Assembly: GCA_028689735.1 (NCBI GenBank) | Contig: JAQVCP010000010.1 | Coordinates: forward strand, 1-64,000 | Source: Hespellia sp. | GTDB lineage: Bacteria > Bacillota > Clostridia > Lachnospirales > Lachnospiraceae | DNA length: 64,000 nt | Direction of reading: 5' to 3' | Part shown: piece by piece, positions 15,976 to 25,673 of the stretch | How the letters are laid out: each line of letters opens with the position of its first letter | How positions within the stretch are numbered: the stretch's first letter is position 1 | Notes under the pieces: model-generated | The model's database searches: none | The model's input: only the letters and a program-made list of their open reading frames with translations | Told to the model about the DNA's origin: nothing | Position numbers and translations under genes: made by a program

Positions 15976-16620
15976 TTATTCTGTCAATGGATCCACATAA
16001 ATGTGACTGCCATCGATCAGAGCAATCTTTGGTCCTTTGATTGTAGAGCTTTCCTGATAAACCATTTGTTTCTTCGCGACCATATCCGCAATACGCAGAT
16101 TCTTTGGATTCATGCCAAGTGCAACGATAAATGCATTTCTGTTGCCTCCGGCACCTGCATATGCAGAACCGTCCAACTCCCCTAAAATCACAATATTCTC
16201 TTTTGCAATTACTTTCGCACCGCGCTCTACATCGCCAAGAACTATAATGCTGGATTCTGATTCTAATACTTGACGTTTCTTCAATGTTCCTTTATAAAAA
16301 CGTCCATCGCGCTTTGCAGAATCCTCCATGCATTGTTCGATAATGTTGCGATAGAACACCTCGGAATTCTCATCCTTGTCGATAACACAGATAATTTCAA
16401 TTCCTACGGTATCTTCAATGACTTGAATCAGCGTCTCTTCCTCACTGCGCGTGATGGAACGCCCTAAAAAGGAAACTGCCATCTTTGCGCCCTGAAAGAA
16501 CTTCGCTGATTCATTAAATTTGTTCTTCACAGCGGAAAGTAACTCCTCAAAAGGTGCTTCCGGATGCAGATGTACATCCAGGCCGTATTTGCTGCTTTTA
16601 ATTCTTACTAGTTTCTCCAT
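15976..16620 (-). CDS. minC: Septum-site-determining protein MinC
   Basis: FtsZ-assembly inhibitor, 214 residues from ATG 16620 (AGGTGAG upstream). The N-terminal domain carries the DVHLHPEAPFEELLSAVKNKF block, and the C-terminal beta-helix domain contains VLGDVERGAKVIAKENIVILG and RIADMVAKKQM, which bind MinD. It is the first of the minCDE genes, 16 bases after the PBP2 gene. Confidence 0.93.
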   Translation of the reverse strand: MEKLVRIKSSKYGLDVHLHPEAPFEELLSAVKNKFNESAKFFQGAKMAVSFLGRSITRSEEETLIQVIEDTVGIEIICVIDKDENSEVFYRNIIEQCMEDSAKRDGRFYKGTLKKRQVLESESSIIVLGDVERGAKVIAKENIVILGELDGSAYAGAGGNRNAFIVALGMNPKNLRIADMVAKKQMVYQESSTIKGPKIALIDGSHIYVDPLTE

Positions 16621-16636
16621 ATATCTCACCTCTGTA

Positions 16637-19507
16637 TCAGTCCCCATGTGAAGCGGCTCCGAGTGTTGCTGCCTTTCCAGTTATCAGTTCTGCTTTGTCT
16701 GTGATTCCGTAGCGGAAACGGACAATATCTCGTCCAATTTCTGCTGTATAATTTGAACTGTAGCCATTTGCAATACGAACTGCCAATGAAATCTCCGGAC
16801 TAGCGGAAGGCGCATATCCAACAAAAAGAATGTGATCAGGATGAGTCTCACTCTGCTGTGCAGTTCCTGTCTTACCCGCCATGGAGAAATCTCCCATATT
16901 TCCGGAAAATACGCTGGAGCTGTCGACCATATCCACCATACCTTCCTGTACTGCACTCCAGGTCGTGGAAGCAACATCATCCATCTGATTATATACGGTA
17001 GGTTCAAATTCCTTAATGACCTGTCCATCCGTATCTGTAGTCTTATCCAAAAGTGTCAGGTTATAAACAGTTCCTCCATTTGCAACTGTTGTCACATAAC
17101 GGTTAAGCTGACTGACTGTATAATTGTTTGTGCCCTGCCCAATTGCTGACGGTACCGAATAACTGTCAGAAATCTGTGGCTTAGATTCTGGAATCTCCAA
17201 TCCGGAGGTTTCTGCTAGTCCAAACTCTGTCGCATATTTTGCCAGTTTCTGTGTCCCTAGATCACTGGAATAAGTTCCGTCTTCTGTTGTACTTAAACGA
17301 TACCCAACCTCATAGAAGAAGTCATTACATGAATTCTCAATGGCACCGGTAACATTCAGTCCGCCATGTGCACCTGGGTAAATCCAGCATTTTGGATTCG
17401 GCACAACCTTATCAAAAATACCGGAACAGCTGATAATGGAGGAAGTATCAATCACACCTTCCGTCAATCCGGCAACCGAACTAACCATCTTATAGGTAGA
17501 ACCCGGAGCGGTTTTTTCCTGCGTCGCATTATTGTAAAGCGGGCTGGAAAGGTCTTTTACCAGCTGATTATAATATGCAGAATCCATTGTATTTGCCAAC
17601 CGGTTATTATCATACCCCGGATAAGAAACACATGCCAGAACCTTACCGGTATTGACATCAGTGACAACCGCAGAACCTGTACAAGGTTCCAATGCCAGTT
17701 CCCCCGGTGTAAGCTCAAGACTTTCAATCTTGCTGTAGAGCAAACTGTATGGATCCACGCTTCCCGTAAGAAGACCATTATAAGTCTCATCATCCTTCGG
17801 AAAGATTCCCTGCTCATACAGAGCCGCACATACCTGATTGCCACTAATACCACTTGATTTTATAAGATATTTGTATAAAAGTTTGTCGAAATCAGTATCT
17901 GTCGGCAAATAATCTTGAAGATAAGACAGAATTCCCTGATACACTTCATTGGAATCTGAATATTTCCCTTCCGCTACATAGTTGGACAGCTTTGAAGTAT
18001 CAATCCAGTTTTTGGATATCGCATAGTTCAAATAAGCATTCAGACTGATAGTCTCATCACTTTTCCATGCCTTATAGGTCTCGTCACTGGAATCTATTGC
18101 GTCTTTCATTATGATTCCGGCATTGTTAGAGAGAAGATCTGCTTCGATATAATTGATATAAGACTGCATTTCCGGAGACAAATCTTTATACGCCGCTGAA
18201 TTAGGGTCCTGCAGGTAGGCCATCACTTCTGCAATTGCACTAGTCTGCCGCTCCGTGAAAGTATTCTGAATTGCCTGCTCCGCCTGTCCTGCATCCTGAG
18301 CAGTAAAATGTTCGATATTCAAAATATTATTGGCAAAAAACGTATTGTACACATCGCCAATTGGAATGATAATCTGAGAACTGTCGCTTGCTGTACTTGG
18401 GTCATAGTCCATTGTATTATTAAGCTTTGCAAGCAGAATTCCTGCAAGCTTTTCTTCAATAAGCTGGTATGTGATTTCCTGAAGGTCCTTGTCAATAGTA
18501 AGGTAGACATCACTTCCTGCTTTTGAGTCTTTGTTGCTTACCATATCAATGACTTTACCAACACTGTCTACATAGAGAATCTGCTCACCTTTTTCTCCCT
18601 GAAGTGTAGAATCCATTGTCTGTTCAAGTCCTGCTTTTCCTATGATATCAGTCAATGAATATTTTTCTTTAATATCCGTATCCAGGGAATCATATTCGTC
18701 TTGTGAGATTTTCCCAGTATAACCGATGATGGATGCAAAATATTTGCTGTCTGTATATCTTCGCAAATAGTCCTCAGACACATTAACGCCTTCCAGAGAA
18801 TCCAGATTCTCCATGATTGCCGCAACTGTTTCCGCACTGACATCGGAAGCAATTGTTGTTGGAATAAATTTCTGGTACCGGTTCAGACTGATAGCATATC
18901 TTAAGTTGATCATCTTCAAAATGTATGCTTTATCGGCATCTTTCTGTTCCAGACCATATCCATAGACCTCATCCTCACAAAGATATTGAATGATATCAGC
19001 AGCTGAATAGTTCTTCTGCTTTTCACTCAGTTCGTCTATCGTCTTAAGTCCGTAGACATCCGCAATAAAACGGAGCTTCTGTGTATCAGAAGACTGTGCG
19101 AACTGATAGTCACCATTGGCATCAAGTATGATTCCAAAATCGCTGATTACACTGTTGCCATGGGCTTCTACAATTGAAATAACACTGGCTAGGATCTCAT
19201 TCATAATAGCATTCTTTTCTTTTACAGTGTCCGCAGAAATGTTGTCTTCAATAGTAATCGAATAAGCAAGCTCATTGTAAGCCAGCAGATTTCCATTGCG
19301 GTCATAAATGTTCCCGCGTGTTCCTGCAATTTCCCTCGTTTTTCTGATCTGCAGCTTATAGTTATTGAGATAATATTCTCCCTTTACAATCTGCAGATAG
19401 AACACTCTTCCTATCATAACAGCTGACAAGGCAGTAAATGCAATGACCAAAACCAGAAAACGTGATTTTAATATTTGGAAAAAAGTATCTTTTATACGAT
19501 CAAACAA
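16637..19507 (-). CDS. mrdA: Penicillin-binding protein 2-type transpeptidase with large insertion
   Basis: Class B PBP that crosslinks side-wall peptidoglycan together with RodA. It has one N-terminal span (VLVIAFTALSAVMIGRVFYL), the PBP dimer/pedestal domain (AGTRGNIYDRNGNLLAYNE and IGYTGKISQDEYDSL) and a transpeptidase domain with SxxK in APGSTYKMVSS (near residue 668), SCN in ENSCNDFF (near 727) and KTG in AGKTGTAQQ (near 880). At about 956 residues it is some 300 longer than typical PBP2; most of the extra length lies between about residues 370 and 590. Start is uncertain: GTG 19519 overlaps its ribosome site, whereas TTG 19507 is 11 bases from GGAG and preferred here. It overlaps the end of mreD. 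Confidence 0.9.
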   Translation of the reverse strand: MFDRIKDTFFQILKSRFLVLVIAFTALSAVMIGRVFYLQIVKGEYYLNNYKLQIRKTREIAGTRGNIYDRNGNLLAYNELAYSITIEDNISADTVKEKNAIMNEILASVISIVEAHGNSVISDFGIILDANGDYQFAQSSDTQKLRFIADVYGLKTIDELSEKQKNYSAADIIQYLCEDEVYGYGLEQKDADKAYILKMINLRYAISLNRYQKFIPTTIASDVSAETVAAIMENLDSLEGVNVSEDYLRRYTDSKYFASIIGYTGKISQDEYDSLDTDIKEKYSLTDIIGKAGLEQTMDSTLQGEKGEQILYVDSVGKVIDMVSNKDSKAGSDVYLTIDKDLQEITYQLIEEKLAGILLAKLNNTMDYDPSTASDSSQIIIPIGDVYNTFFANNILNIEHFTAQDAGQAEQAIQNTFTERQTSAIAEVMAYLQDPNSAAYKDLSPEMQSYINYIEADLLSNNAGIIMKDAIDSSDETYKAWKSDETISLNAYLNYAISKNWIDTSKLSNYVAEGKYSDSNEVYQGILSYLQDYLPTDTDFDKLLYKYLIKSSGISGNQVCAALYEQGIFPKDDETYNGLLTGSVDPYSLLYSKIESLELTPGELALEPCTGSAVVTDVNTGKVLACVSYPGYDNNRLANTMDSAYYNQLVKDLSSPLYNNATQEKTAPGSTYKMVSSVAGLTEGVIDTSSIISCSGIFDKVVPNPKCWIYPGAHGGLNVTGAIENSCNDFFYEVGYRLSTTEDGTYSSDLGTQKLAKYATEFGLAETSGLEIPESKPQISDSYSVPSAIGQGTNNYTVSQLNRYVTTVANGGTVYNLTLLDKTTDTDGQVIKEFEPTVYNQMDDVASTTWSAVQEGMVDMVDSSSVFSGNMGDFSMAGKTGTAQQSETHPDHILFVGYAPSASPEISLAVRIANGYSSNYTAEIGRDIVRFRYGITDKAELITGKAATLGAASHGD

Positions 19508-20027
19508 ATTTACTAGCACTCCTTTTTTCTTCCTCTTCTAAGCGGTGATTCACAAATAGTATTACTTGATATAATCCTAAAGTGATAATAACAGTATAAA
19601 TAAGTTCCGGAATGATGATCTGACTCAGGTAGGTTGCAAAGGAAAATCTGCTTCGCAGCAAATACATGAAAAAGTAGATTACTAATCCATAAACGGCCTC
19701 ACTTGCCGAGATCAGAAACAGCGGCAATTTGATATCATCATCATAGTACAGGCGCTGAAACCGCCCATTTGCAAAACCAATCAATGCGTAGACCAATGCA
19801 TAGAATCCCATAATTGCGCTAAATTGTATATCAATCAGCAAACCGGAAAAGAATCCTACAATCAATCCTTCCTTACTTCCTCGCATGAAACCAAAAGAAG
19901 CGGTCAAAATCAACAGAAGATTCGGGCGTATTGTCGCCAGTGTCAAGTGATTGAACACAGTGGTCTGAAGTAAAAAGCATAAGATGATCATCAATGCTGT
20001 CACGACTTTTCTCTTAATCTTTTTCAT
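19500..20027 (-). CDS. mreD: Rod shape-determining protein MreD
   Basis: A 175-residue integral membrane protein of the elongasome, with about five hydrophobic spans and the typical N-terminus LQTTVFNHLTLATIRPNLLLIL, then SGLLIDIQFSAIMGFYAL. The start at ATG 20027 follows AAGGAG by ten bases; a longer frame beginning at 20048 reads through that site. Between mreC and PBP2, the normal order. Confidence 0.92.
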   Translation of the reverse strand: MKKIKRKVVTALMIILCFLLQTTVFNHLTLATIRPNLLLILTASFGFMRGSKEGLIVGFFSGLLIDIQFSAIMGFYALVYALIGFANGRFQRLYYDDDIKLPLFLISASEAVYGLVIYFFMYLLRSRFSFATYLSQIIIPELIYTVIITLGLYQVILFVNHRLEEEEKRSASKFV

Positions 20028-20057
20028 CTTCCATCTGCTCCTTCCCATCTATTTTTT

Positions 20058-20930
20058 CTATTGTGCACTCTCTCCGGTGCCATTTTTGTCAGCCTTAGTG
20101 GTCGTAATAATCAGTACCTCCTGAAGATTCTTAAAATCAACCACCGGAGTGATATAGCCAGAACGAGTCAGGTTGTTTGAGTCTACATTCACTTCACTGA
20201 CATAACCAATTAAAATTCCCTGAAGATACTTGTCACTAATGTGAGATGTTACAATCTGTTCTCCAACTGCCACCTCATGATCATTATTCTCCAGCTGTTC
20301 AAAGCGAATCTCTCCACTCGGGACAAGAGAGAGGTCTCCACGCACCATACAAGTATCGGAAGTCGACAGTACCATCGCACTGACGTTGCTGGAATCATCG
20401 ATGATAGACCTTACATTTGCCCAGTCTGGTCCCGTCTCTGTCACAATACCAACCAGTCCGCTACCTGCCATAACATTCATATCGACCTTGATTCCATCGT
20501 TGGCCCCTTTGTCAATGGTAAAGGTATTGAACCAGTTACCGGAATCTTTTCCGATAACATGTGCGCCGACTTTTTCATAATCAGCATAATTCTGATCTAG
20601 CTTGTACAATTCCTGAAGGCGTTCCAACTCATACTTTTCCTGCTGAAGATTATTATTCTCAATTGTGAGCTTATCTACCTTTTCTTGAAGTGCCTTGTTC
20701 TCAGCCCTAGCATCCTTAAGTGTCTCAAAATTGTCTGAAAGATCGCTGAGCCACATGCCTACCTGATTGATTCCTTTCTGCATCGGAATCACTGTGTAAT
20801 TAGCAAAACCACGTAATGGCCCATTCACTCCTGCTGTAAGAAGTGACAGCACCATCAGCAGAATGCAGATACTGACCGTAAAAAACAGCCAGTATTTATT
20901 TGATGTAGAAGATTGATTTTTTTTATTCAT
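20058..20930 (-). CDS. mreC: Rod shape-determining protein MreC
   Basis: A 290-residue bitopic protein linking cytoplasmic MreB to PBPs and RodA. It has one N-terminal span (WLFFTVSICILLMVLSLLTAG, about residues 13-33), a coiled coil at about 60-105 (KDARAENKALQEKVDKL and following), then the beta-domain with AHVIGKDSGNWFNTFTIDKG and NVRSIIDDSSNVSAM. ATG 20930, one base after the mreB stop, is preceded by AGGTGG; the frame extends further but without a ribosome site. Confidence 0.95.
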   Translation of the reverse strand: MNKKNQSSTSNKYWLFFTVSICILLMVLSLLTAGVNGPLRGFANYTVIPMQKGINQVGMWLSDLSDNFETLKDARAENKALQEKVDKLTIENNNLQQEKYELERLQELYKLDQNYADYEKVGAHVIGKDSGNWFNTFTIDKGANDGIKVDMNVMAGSGLVGIVTETGPDWANVRSIIDDSSNVSAMVLSTSDTCMVRGDLSLVPSGEIRFEQLENNDHEVAVGEQIVTSHISDKYLQGILIGYVSEVNVDSNNLTRSGYITPVVDFKNLQEVLIITTTKADKNGTGESAQ

Positions 20931-20931
20931 A

Positions 20932-21954
20932 TTATCGTAACCACCTATAATCTTCATCTAACATAGAATATGTTAACTTCTTTAAATCTTTGTTCTGTAT
21001 AATACGCTTGAGACCTTCCACTGCACAGATGTCCGGATTATTCGCGGTTCTGACGGTAAGACCGGTGGTCTCTTCCAAATATGTATTCAGTCCGCGCAGA
21101 TTAGCAAGTCCTCCTGTCAGGTACAGACCTTTGACCTGGACGATTCTTCGAACATCCGGGGGCATCCTGTCAATCATCGATTGGATTGCTCTAACACATT
21201 CCTCCAGAGGTTCTTTGATTGCTGCCCTTACCAATCCAATTGGGATCTCCTGTTGCTGCGGAACCCCGGTAATCAGATTTCTTCCCGCCACCTTAAGGCT
21301 TGCCTCATTGCTCTGGTCAAAAACTCCAAATTCTCTTCGGAGGACCTCGGAGGTCAGCCTGCCAATCAGGAAATCCCGGTTACGGCGCACCAGATTGGCT
21401 ACTGCCATATCAAGATGCACACCACCAGTCTTTACCAAACGGTTCAGGACAATACCTCCAGAGGAAAGAACCGACAATTCCGTCGTCTCTCCCCCGAAAT
21501 CTGCGATAAAGATTCCTTTTTCCTTTTTAACATCCAGTCCTAGTCCTACTGCTGCTGCAATCCCGCGCTCTACAATATTCACTTCCTTTGCCTTGGCAGT
21601 GGAATGATAGACCAGATCATAAAACGCACGCTTCTCTACTTCCGTTACATCCGTAGGAACAGCAATTACGTATTCCGATCCTCTGGCAAACTTCTGCTCT
21701 TTCTTCAATAAATTCTGTAGGAGATACTGCATATCATCAAACCTGGAGATGACACCCTCCTTCATGGGAAAGACAACCTGAATATTACTGGGTGCCTTCT
21801 CATACATCTCATACGCCTCATCACCAACTGAAAAAATATACTTGCCGTTCTGCATGGCAATGACATTCTTTTCTTTCCAGATGGCATCATTCTTTTTATC
21901 ATAAACCTTAATCTCATAAGTACCAAGATCAAGGCCGTAGGTATTTCTAATCAT
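20932..21954 (-). CDS. mreB: Rod shape-determining actin homologue MreB
   Basis: A 340-residue bacterial actin that guides side-wall synthesis. Phosphate loops and adenosine motifs are in GLDLGTYEIKVYD (about 7-19), IFIADFGGETTELSVLSSGG (about 150-169) and LYLTGGLANLRGLNTYLEE (near 283). Several usual residues differ from canonical MreB (DLGTYEIKV instead of DLGTANTLI), so it may be a divergent or Mbl-like paralogue, but it is the copy beside mreC and mreD. GGAAG precedes the ATG. Confidence 0.93.
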   Translation of the reverse strand: MIRNTYGLDLGTYEIKVYDKKNDAIWKEKNVIAMQNGKYIFSVGDEAYEMYEKAPSNIQVVFPMKEGVISRFDDMQYLLQNLLKKEQKFARGSEYVIAVPTDVTEVEKRAFYDLVYHSTAKAKEVNIVERGIAAAVGLGLDVKKEKGIFIADFGGETTELSVLSSGGIVLNRLVKTGGVHLDMAVANLVRRNRDFLIGRLTSEVLRREFGVFDQSNEASLKVAGRNLITGVPQQQEIPIGLVRAAIKEPLEECVRAIQSMIDRMPPDVRRIVQVKGLYLTGGLANLRGLNTYLEETTGLTVRTANNPDICAVEGLKRIIQNKDLKKLTYSMLDEDYRWLR

Positions 21955-21968
21955 CTAACTTCCCTCTC

Positions 21969-22691
21969 TCACTTTATAAAACCTTCTTCATACAGACTTT
22001 TGTAGCAATTGTCCCCGATAATGATATGATCTACAAGTTTGATTCCAATCAATATTCCAGCAGCCCCGATTCTCCGTGATATGAGAATATCTTCCTTGCT
22101 GGGTGTCGGATCCCCACTTGGATGATTATGCAGAAGTACAATGTAAACCGCATTCTTCTGCAGTGCTTCAATAAACAGCTCCCGTGGTGAAACCAGGGAT
22201 GAATTTACAGTTCCTTTGGAAATATCACTCGAACCGATGAGCTGACTTCTTCCATTCAGCAGAACAAGCTTCAAGTTCTCCTGTGGCTTATGACGCATCT
22301 CTTCCATATAATATTCAGCAATAGTGCTCGGCATCGTAAAATCCAGTCTGACGCTTGCAGTTGCCTTGGAAAGCCTTTTTGCCAGCTCTGAGAGACACAG
22401 TATCTGAATCGCTTTCACACGTCCGATTCCATTGATTTTAAGGAGCTGCTGCATATTCCAGTGATGAACACTCAGTATTCCATGCTGTAAAAATGCAGGA
22501 TTTAAGATCTTATCAGCCAATTCTAACGCCGAACATCCTCTCGTTCCTGTACGTAACAAAACAGCCAGCAGTTCCCGATCTGTCAGACTGCCCGCTCCAT
22601 TCTGTTCACACTTTTCGTAAGGTCGATCTTCAGGTGATAAACTATTCAATGCGTTTTTCTCATTCATTTTTTCTATTTCAGCATAAGACAT
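21969..22691 (-). CDS. radC: RadC-family JAB/MPN-domain protein
   Basis: A 240-residue RadC protein. An N-terminal helix-hairpin-helix-like part (RPYEKCEQNGAGSLTDRELLAVLLRTG and the INGIGRVKAIQILC loop) is followed by the JAB1/MPN metalloprotease-like domain with the metal site HNHPSGDPTPSKEDI (about residues 190-204). The biochemical function is unknown despite the name; a DNA-repair role has been questioned. It is the first gene in front of mreB, the common Clostridia order. The ribosome site before the ATG is weak. Confidence 0.92.
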   Translation of the reverse strand: MSYAEIEKMNEKNALNSLSPEDRPYEKCEQNGAGSLTDRELLAVLLRTGTRGCSALELADKILNPAFLQHGILSVHHWNMQQLLKINGIGRVKAIQILCLSELAKRLSKATASVRLDFTMPSTIAEYYMEEMRHKPQENLKLVLLNGRSQLIGSSDISKGTVNSSLVSPRELFIEALQKNAVYIVLLHNHPSGDPTPSKEDILISRRIGAAGILIGIKLVDHIIIGDNCYKSLYEEGFIK

Positions 22692-22819
22692 AATACTCGA
22701 CTTATTCTACCATATTTGAAAATAGGTGTATAGGGAAATCCTATTAATTTTTTGTGAAGAAATCTTATTCATTTTCTGCTCGCTCTCATGCTATGAACCG
22801 GAAAATGTGAACAATAGCA

Positions 22820-24406
22820 TCACGCCGTATACATGTATACAATTGATTCTGCAACCTTCAGCCCATCCATTGCAGCTGACATGATTCCACCTGCAAAACC
22901 AGCACCTTCCCCACAAGGATAGATTCCACCAATTGTGCTCTCACACCTCAAGTCACGCTGCATTTTCACCGGGGAGGAGGTCCGGCTCTCCACACCGGAA
23001 AGAATACAGTCATCTCTGGAAAACCCCTTGATCTTGTTTCCGAATTGCTCCATTCCCTCCACAAAAGCCTGATTCAGCTCCTTTGGAAAGAGGTCCCTGA
23101 GATTAGCAAATTGATAGTCTCCTTTTATCTGAGGCGATATTGCTCCAAGCGTTTTTGTCTGTTTATTGCACTTATAGTCTCCGTAGCACTGAATTGGAAT
23201 ACACCCATTTCCCAGCTCATACGCTTTCTCTTCCAGCTGACGCTGAAACTGCATTCCCGCTAAAGGGTGCTGTGACGGGAAATCCTCCGGTGTCACGGTC
23301 ACAATAATTGCGCTGTTTGCATTTTCCCCTGAGCGGTCATGATAACTCATGCCATTTACAGCAATACGTCCCGGCTCTGAGGATGCATTCACTACATAGC
23401 CGCCCGGACACATGCAGAAGGAATACACTCCACGGCCGCTCTCCGTCTTTGCTGCTAATTTATATGCTGCCGCCGGAAGATGCTCCGGAGCTTCTTCTCC
23501 GTATTGTGACAGATTGACCATGCGCTGCGGATGTTCCACACGCATTCCTACTGCAAAAGATTTTGCAGACATCGGAACATTCCGCTCATAGAGCATGGAA
23601 AAGGTATCACGGGCACTGTGTCCCAGTGCGAGGATCAAAAGATCAGTGTCGATCTGCTCTGTCTGGTTGACCAGAACGGACTGGATATGGTTCTTATCAA
23701 TCCTGATATCTGTCACGCAGCTTTCAAAACGAACTTCTCCACCCATCTTTATGATCTCCTTGCGCATGCCCTTTACAACCTCGGATAAAATATCCGTACC
23801 GATATGCGGCTTATTAATATAGAGAATATCTGCAGGAGCTCCATGCTTTACGAAGGTCTCCAGCACGAAACGATTCCGGCCGATGGGATCCTTTACCAGA
23901 GTATTCAGTTTGCCATCGGAAAAGGTTCCGGCTCCGCCCTCCCCGAATTGTACATTCGACTCTGGATTCAAGCTGCCGCCTGCCCAGAAAGCTTCTACAT
24001 CCTTTTTCCGTTCATCCACATTTTTTCCACGCTCCAGCAGAATCGGTTTCAAACCGGACAATGCCAGGAGATACGTACAGAATAATCCGGCCGGACCGCT
24101 GCCTGCCACAACCGGACGTTTCTCCTGATTCTGTGGAACAGCCTGACTGATTTTATAGTTCTTCGATTTCACAACAGAAATCTGTGCTCCCTTAACTCTT
24201 TTTCGTATCTGTTCTTCCTTTTTTAATGCCACATCCACTGTGTAAACATAAAAAATCTGTGGTTTTTGTCTTGCGTCAATGGATTGCTTCACAATCTCAA
24301 ACTGTAAAAGCTCTTCACCAGAGACACGAAGAAGCCTGCATACTTTTTCTTTGATGTGCTCCACCGATGCATCCACTGGTACCTTGATTTGATTAATTCT
24401 CAGCAT
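22820..24406 (-). CDS. FAD-dependent dehydrogenase-like protein
   Basis: A 528-residue flavoprotein of the family annotated as NAD(P)/FAD-dependent oxidoreductase or FAD-dependent protein. An N-terminal domain of about 95 residues (MLRINQIKVPVDASVEH) precedes the dinucleotide-binding loop RPVVAGSGPAGLFCTYLLAL (about 97-116), FGEGGAGTFSDGKLNT, and a C-terminal FAD motif GIYPCGEGAGFAGGIMSAAMDG (about 499-520, quoted in part). The start at ATG 24406 has GAGG seven bases ahead and overlaps the end of the upstream flavoprotein gene by 14 bases; the frame is open for another 69 codons but in the wrong frame of that gene. The reaction is not known; the two flavoproteins are probably co-translated. 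Confidence 0.85.
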   Translation of the reverse strand: MLRINQIKVPVDASVEHIKEKVCRLLRVSGEELLQFEIVKQSIDARQKPQIFYVYTVDVALKKEEQIRKRVKGAQISVVKSKNYKISQAVPQNQEKRPVVAGSGPAGLFCTYLLALSGLKPILLERGKNVDERKKDVEAFWAGGSLNPESNVQFGEGGAGTFSDGKLNTLVKDPIGRNRFVLETFVKHGAPADILYINKPHIGTDILSEVVKGMRKEIIKMGGEVRFESCVTDIRIDKNHIQSVLVNQTEQIDTDLLILALGHSARDTFSMLYERNVPMSAKSFAVGMRVEHPQRMVNLSQYGEEAPEHLPAAAYKLAAKTESGRGVYSFCMCPGGYVVNASSEPGRIAVNGMSYHDRSGENANSAIIVTVTPEDFPSQHPLAGMQFQRQLEEKAYELGNGCIPIQCYGDYKCNKQTKTLGAISPQIKGDYQFANLRDLFPKELNQAFVEGMEQFGNKIKGFSRDDCILSGVESRTSSPVKMQRDLRCESTIGGIYPCGEGAGFAGGIMSAAMDGLKVAESIVYMYTA

Positions 24407-25619
24407 GTGCTGCCTCTTTTCCGGCGATATATCCACTGGACCATGCCCATTGCAGATTATATCCCCCACATATTCCATCCACATCCAACAGTTCTCCTGC
24501 AAAATAGAGTCCCGGAACGAAACGGGATTCCATTGTCTCTGGATTGATTTCTCTTGTATCCACGCCACCGGCACACACCTGTGCCTGGGAAAAATCGTTG
24601 GTCTCTGTGACAACGGTTCTGAATTCTTTGATCAGATGCACCAGATTCATAAGCTCCTGCTCCGTCAGCTCTTCCACAGGCTTCTCTTTTGGAAGCTTGG
24701 CAAGTTTATACCACAGAACTGCCAATTTATACGGAAATAGTCCATTCAGGAAATCATTTACCCTATAAGCCGGATTTTGTCGAATTCTTTTTTTCAAAAA
24801 AACTCGCAACGCTTCTGATTCAAAGTCCGGCATAAAATCGATAACCGCGGAAACCTGCTTTTTTTCACTGAGCGCCTTTGCTGCATATCTGCTCACCTGA
24901 AAAACAGGAATTCCCGAGATTCCATACTTTGTCAGTTGGATTTCTCCCAGGTCCGTGCAGGCCATCTTCTGGTCACAAAAGAGAGAGACTCGGCCCTGAA
25001 CACGGATTCCCGCAATATTCTTGTAAAAGCTCTCTTTGCATCTTAATTGGACCAAAGCCGGAACTACCGGAACGATTGCATGCCCGAACTGCCTTGCAAG
25101 CAGATATCCCGAACCATCGGAACCGGACGAGGCATACGCTTTAGAGCCGGTGGCAAGGATCAGGGACTCTCCCTGGAATCGGTGCTGATCTGTCTTTACG
25201 TGAAATCGTCCGGATTTCGAGGTGACAGACTGGATTTCTTCCGAAGCATATACTTCCACTCCCAGATCATTTAATTTCATTTCCAGTGCCTGGCGGACGC
25301 TGGCTGCCTGATCAGAGTAAGGATAAAGATAGCCATTACGGTTTTTGGAATAAATACCAAGCTGCAGAAAAAAAGCAATGGTATCCAACGCAGTGAATTT
25401 CTGAATGACGTGCCACGAAAAATCCGGATTGTCACTACGGTATTTCTCTGCATCCTGGGAAATGTTGGTGAAATTGCATCGTCCATTTCCGGTCGCAAGA
25501 AGTTTTTTTCCCACTTGCTCCATATGTTCGATTAAAATCACACGGGCATCTTCCTGACGTGCAGAAATTGCCGCCATCATCCCGGAGGCTCCAGCTCCGA
25601 TAATCAATACAGTATTCAT
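24393..25619 (-). CDS. HI0933/YhiN-family FAD-dependent oxidoreductase
   Basis: A 408-residue flavoprotein with the N-terminal Rossmann motif VLIIGAGASGMMAAISA (about 4-20), TGNGRCNFTN (about 46-55), characteristic of the HI0933/BaiN-like family, and a C-terminal FAD site LYFAGELLDVDGICGGYNLQ (split around residue 375). BaiN of Clostridium scindens, a relative, has been tied to bile-acid metabolism, but that activity cannot be read from this sequence. ATG 25619 follows AAGGAG by eight bases. It overlaps the next flavoprotein gene. Confidence 0.87.
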   Translation of the reverse strand: MNTVLIIGAGASGMMAAISARQEDARVILIEHMEQVGKKLLATGNGRCNFTNISQDAEKYRSDNPDFSWHVIQKFTALDTIAFFLQLGIYSKNRNGYLYPYSDQAASVRQALEMKLNDLGVEVYASEEIQSVTSKSGRFHVKTDQHRFQGESLILATGSKAYASSGSDGSGYLLARQFGHAIVPVVPALVQLRCKESFYKNIAGIRVQGRVSLFCDQKMACTDLGEIQLTKYGISGIPVFQVSRYAAKALSEKKQVSAVIDFMPDFESEALRVFLKKRIRQNPAYRVNDFLNGLFPYKLAVLWYKLAKLPKEKPVEELTEQELMNLVHLIKEFRTVVTETNDFSQAQVCAGGVDTREINPETMESRFVPGLYFAGELLDVDGICGGYNLQWAWSSGYIAGKEAAHAEN

Positions 25620-25673
25620 AAACACCACTCCTTTTTTGCCTCTGCTTTTATTCTTTTCTCCCTGTCGGAAGTT

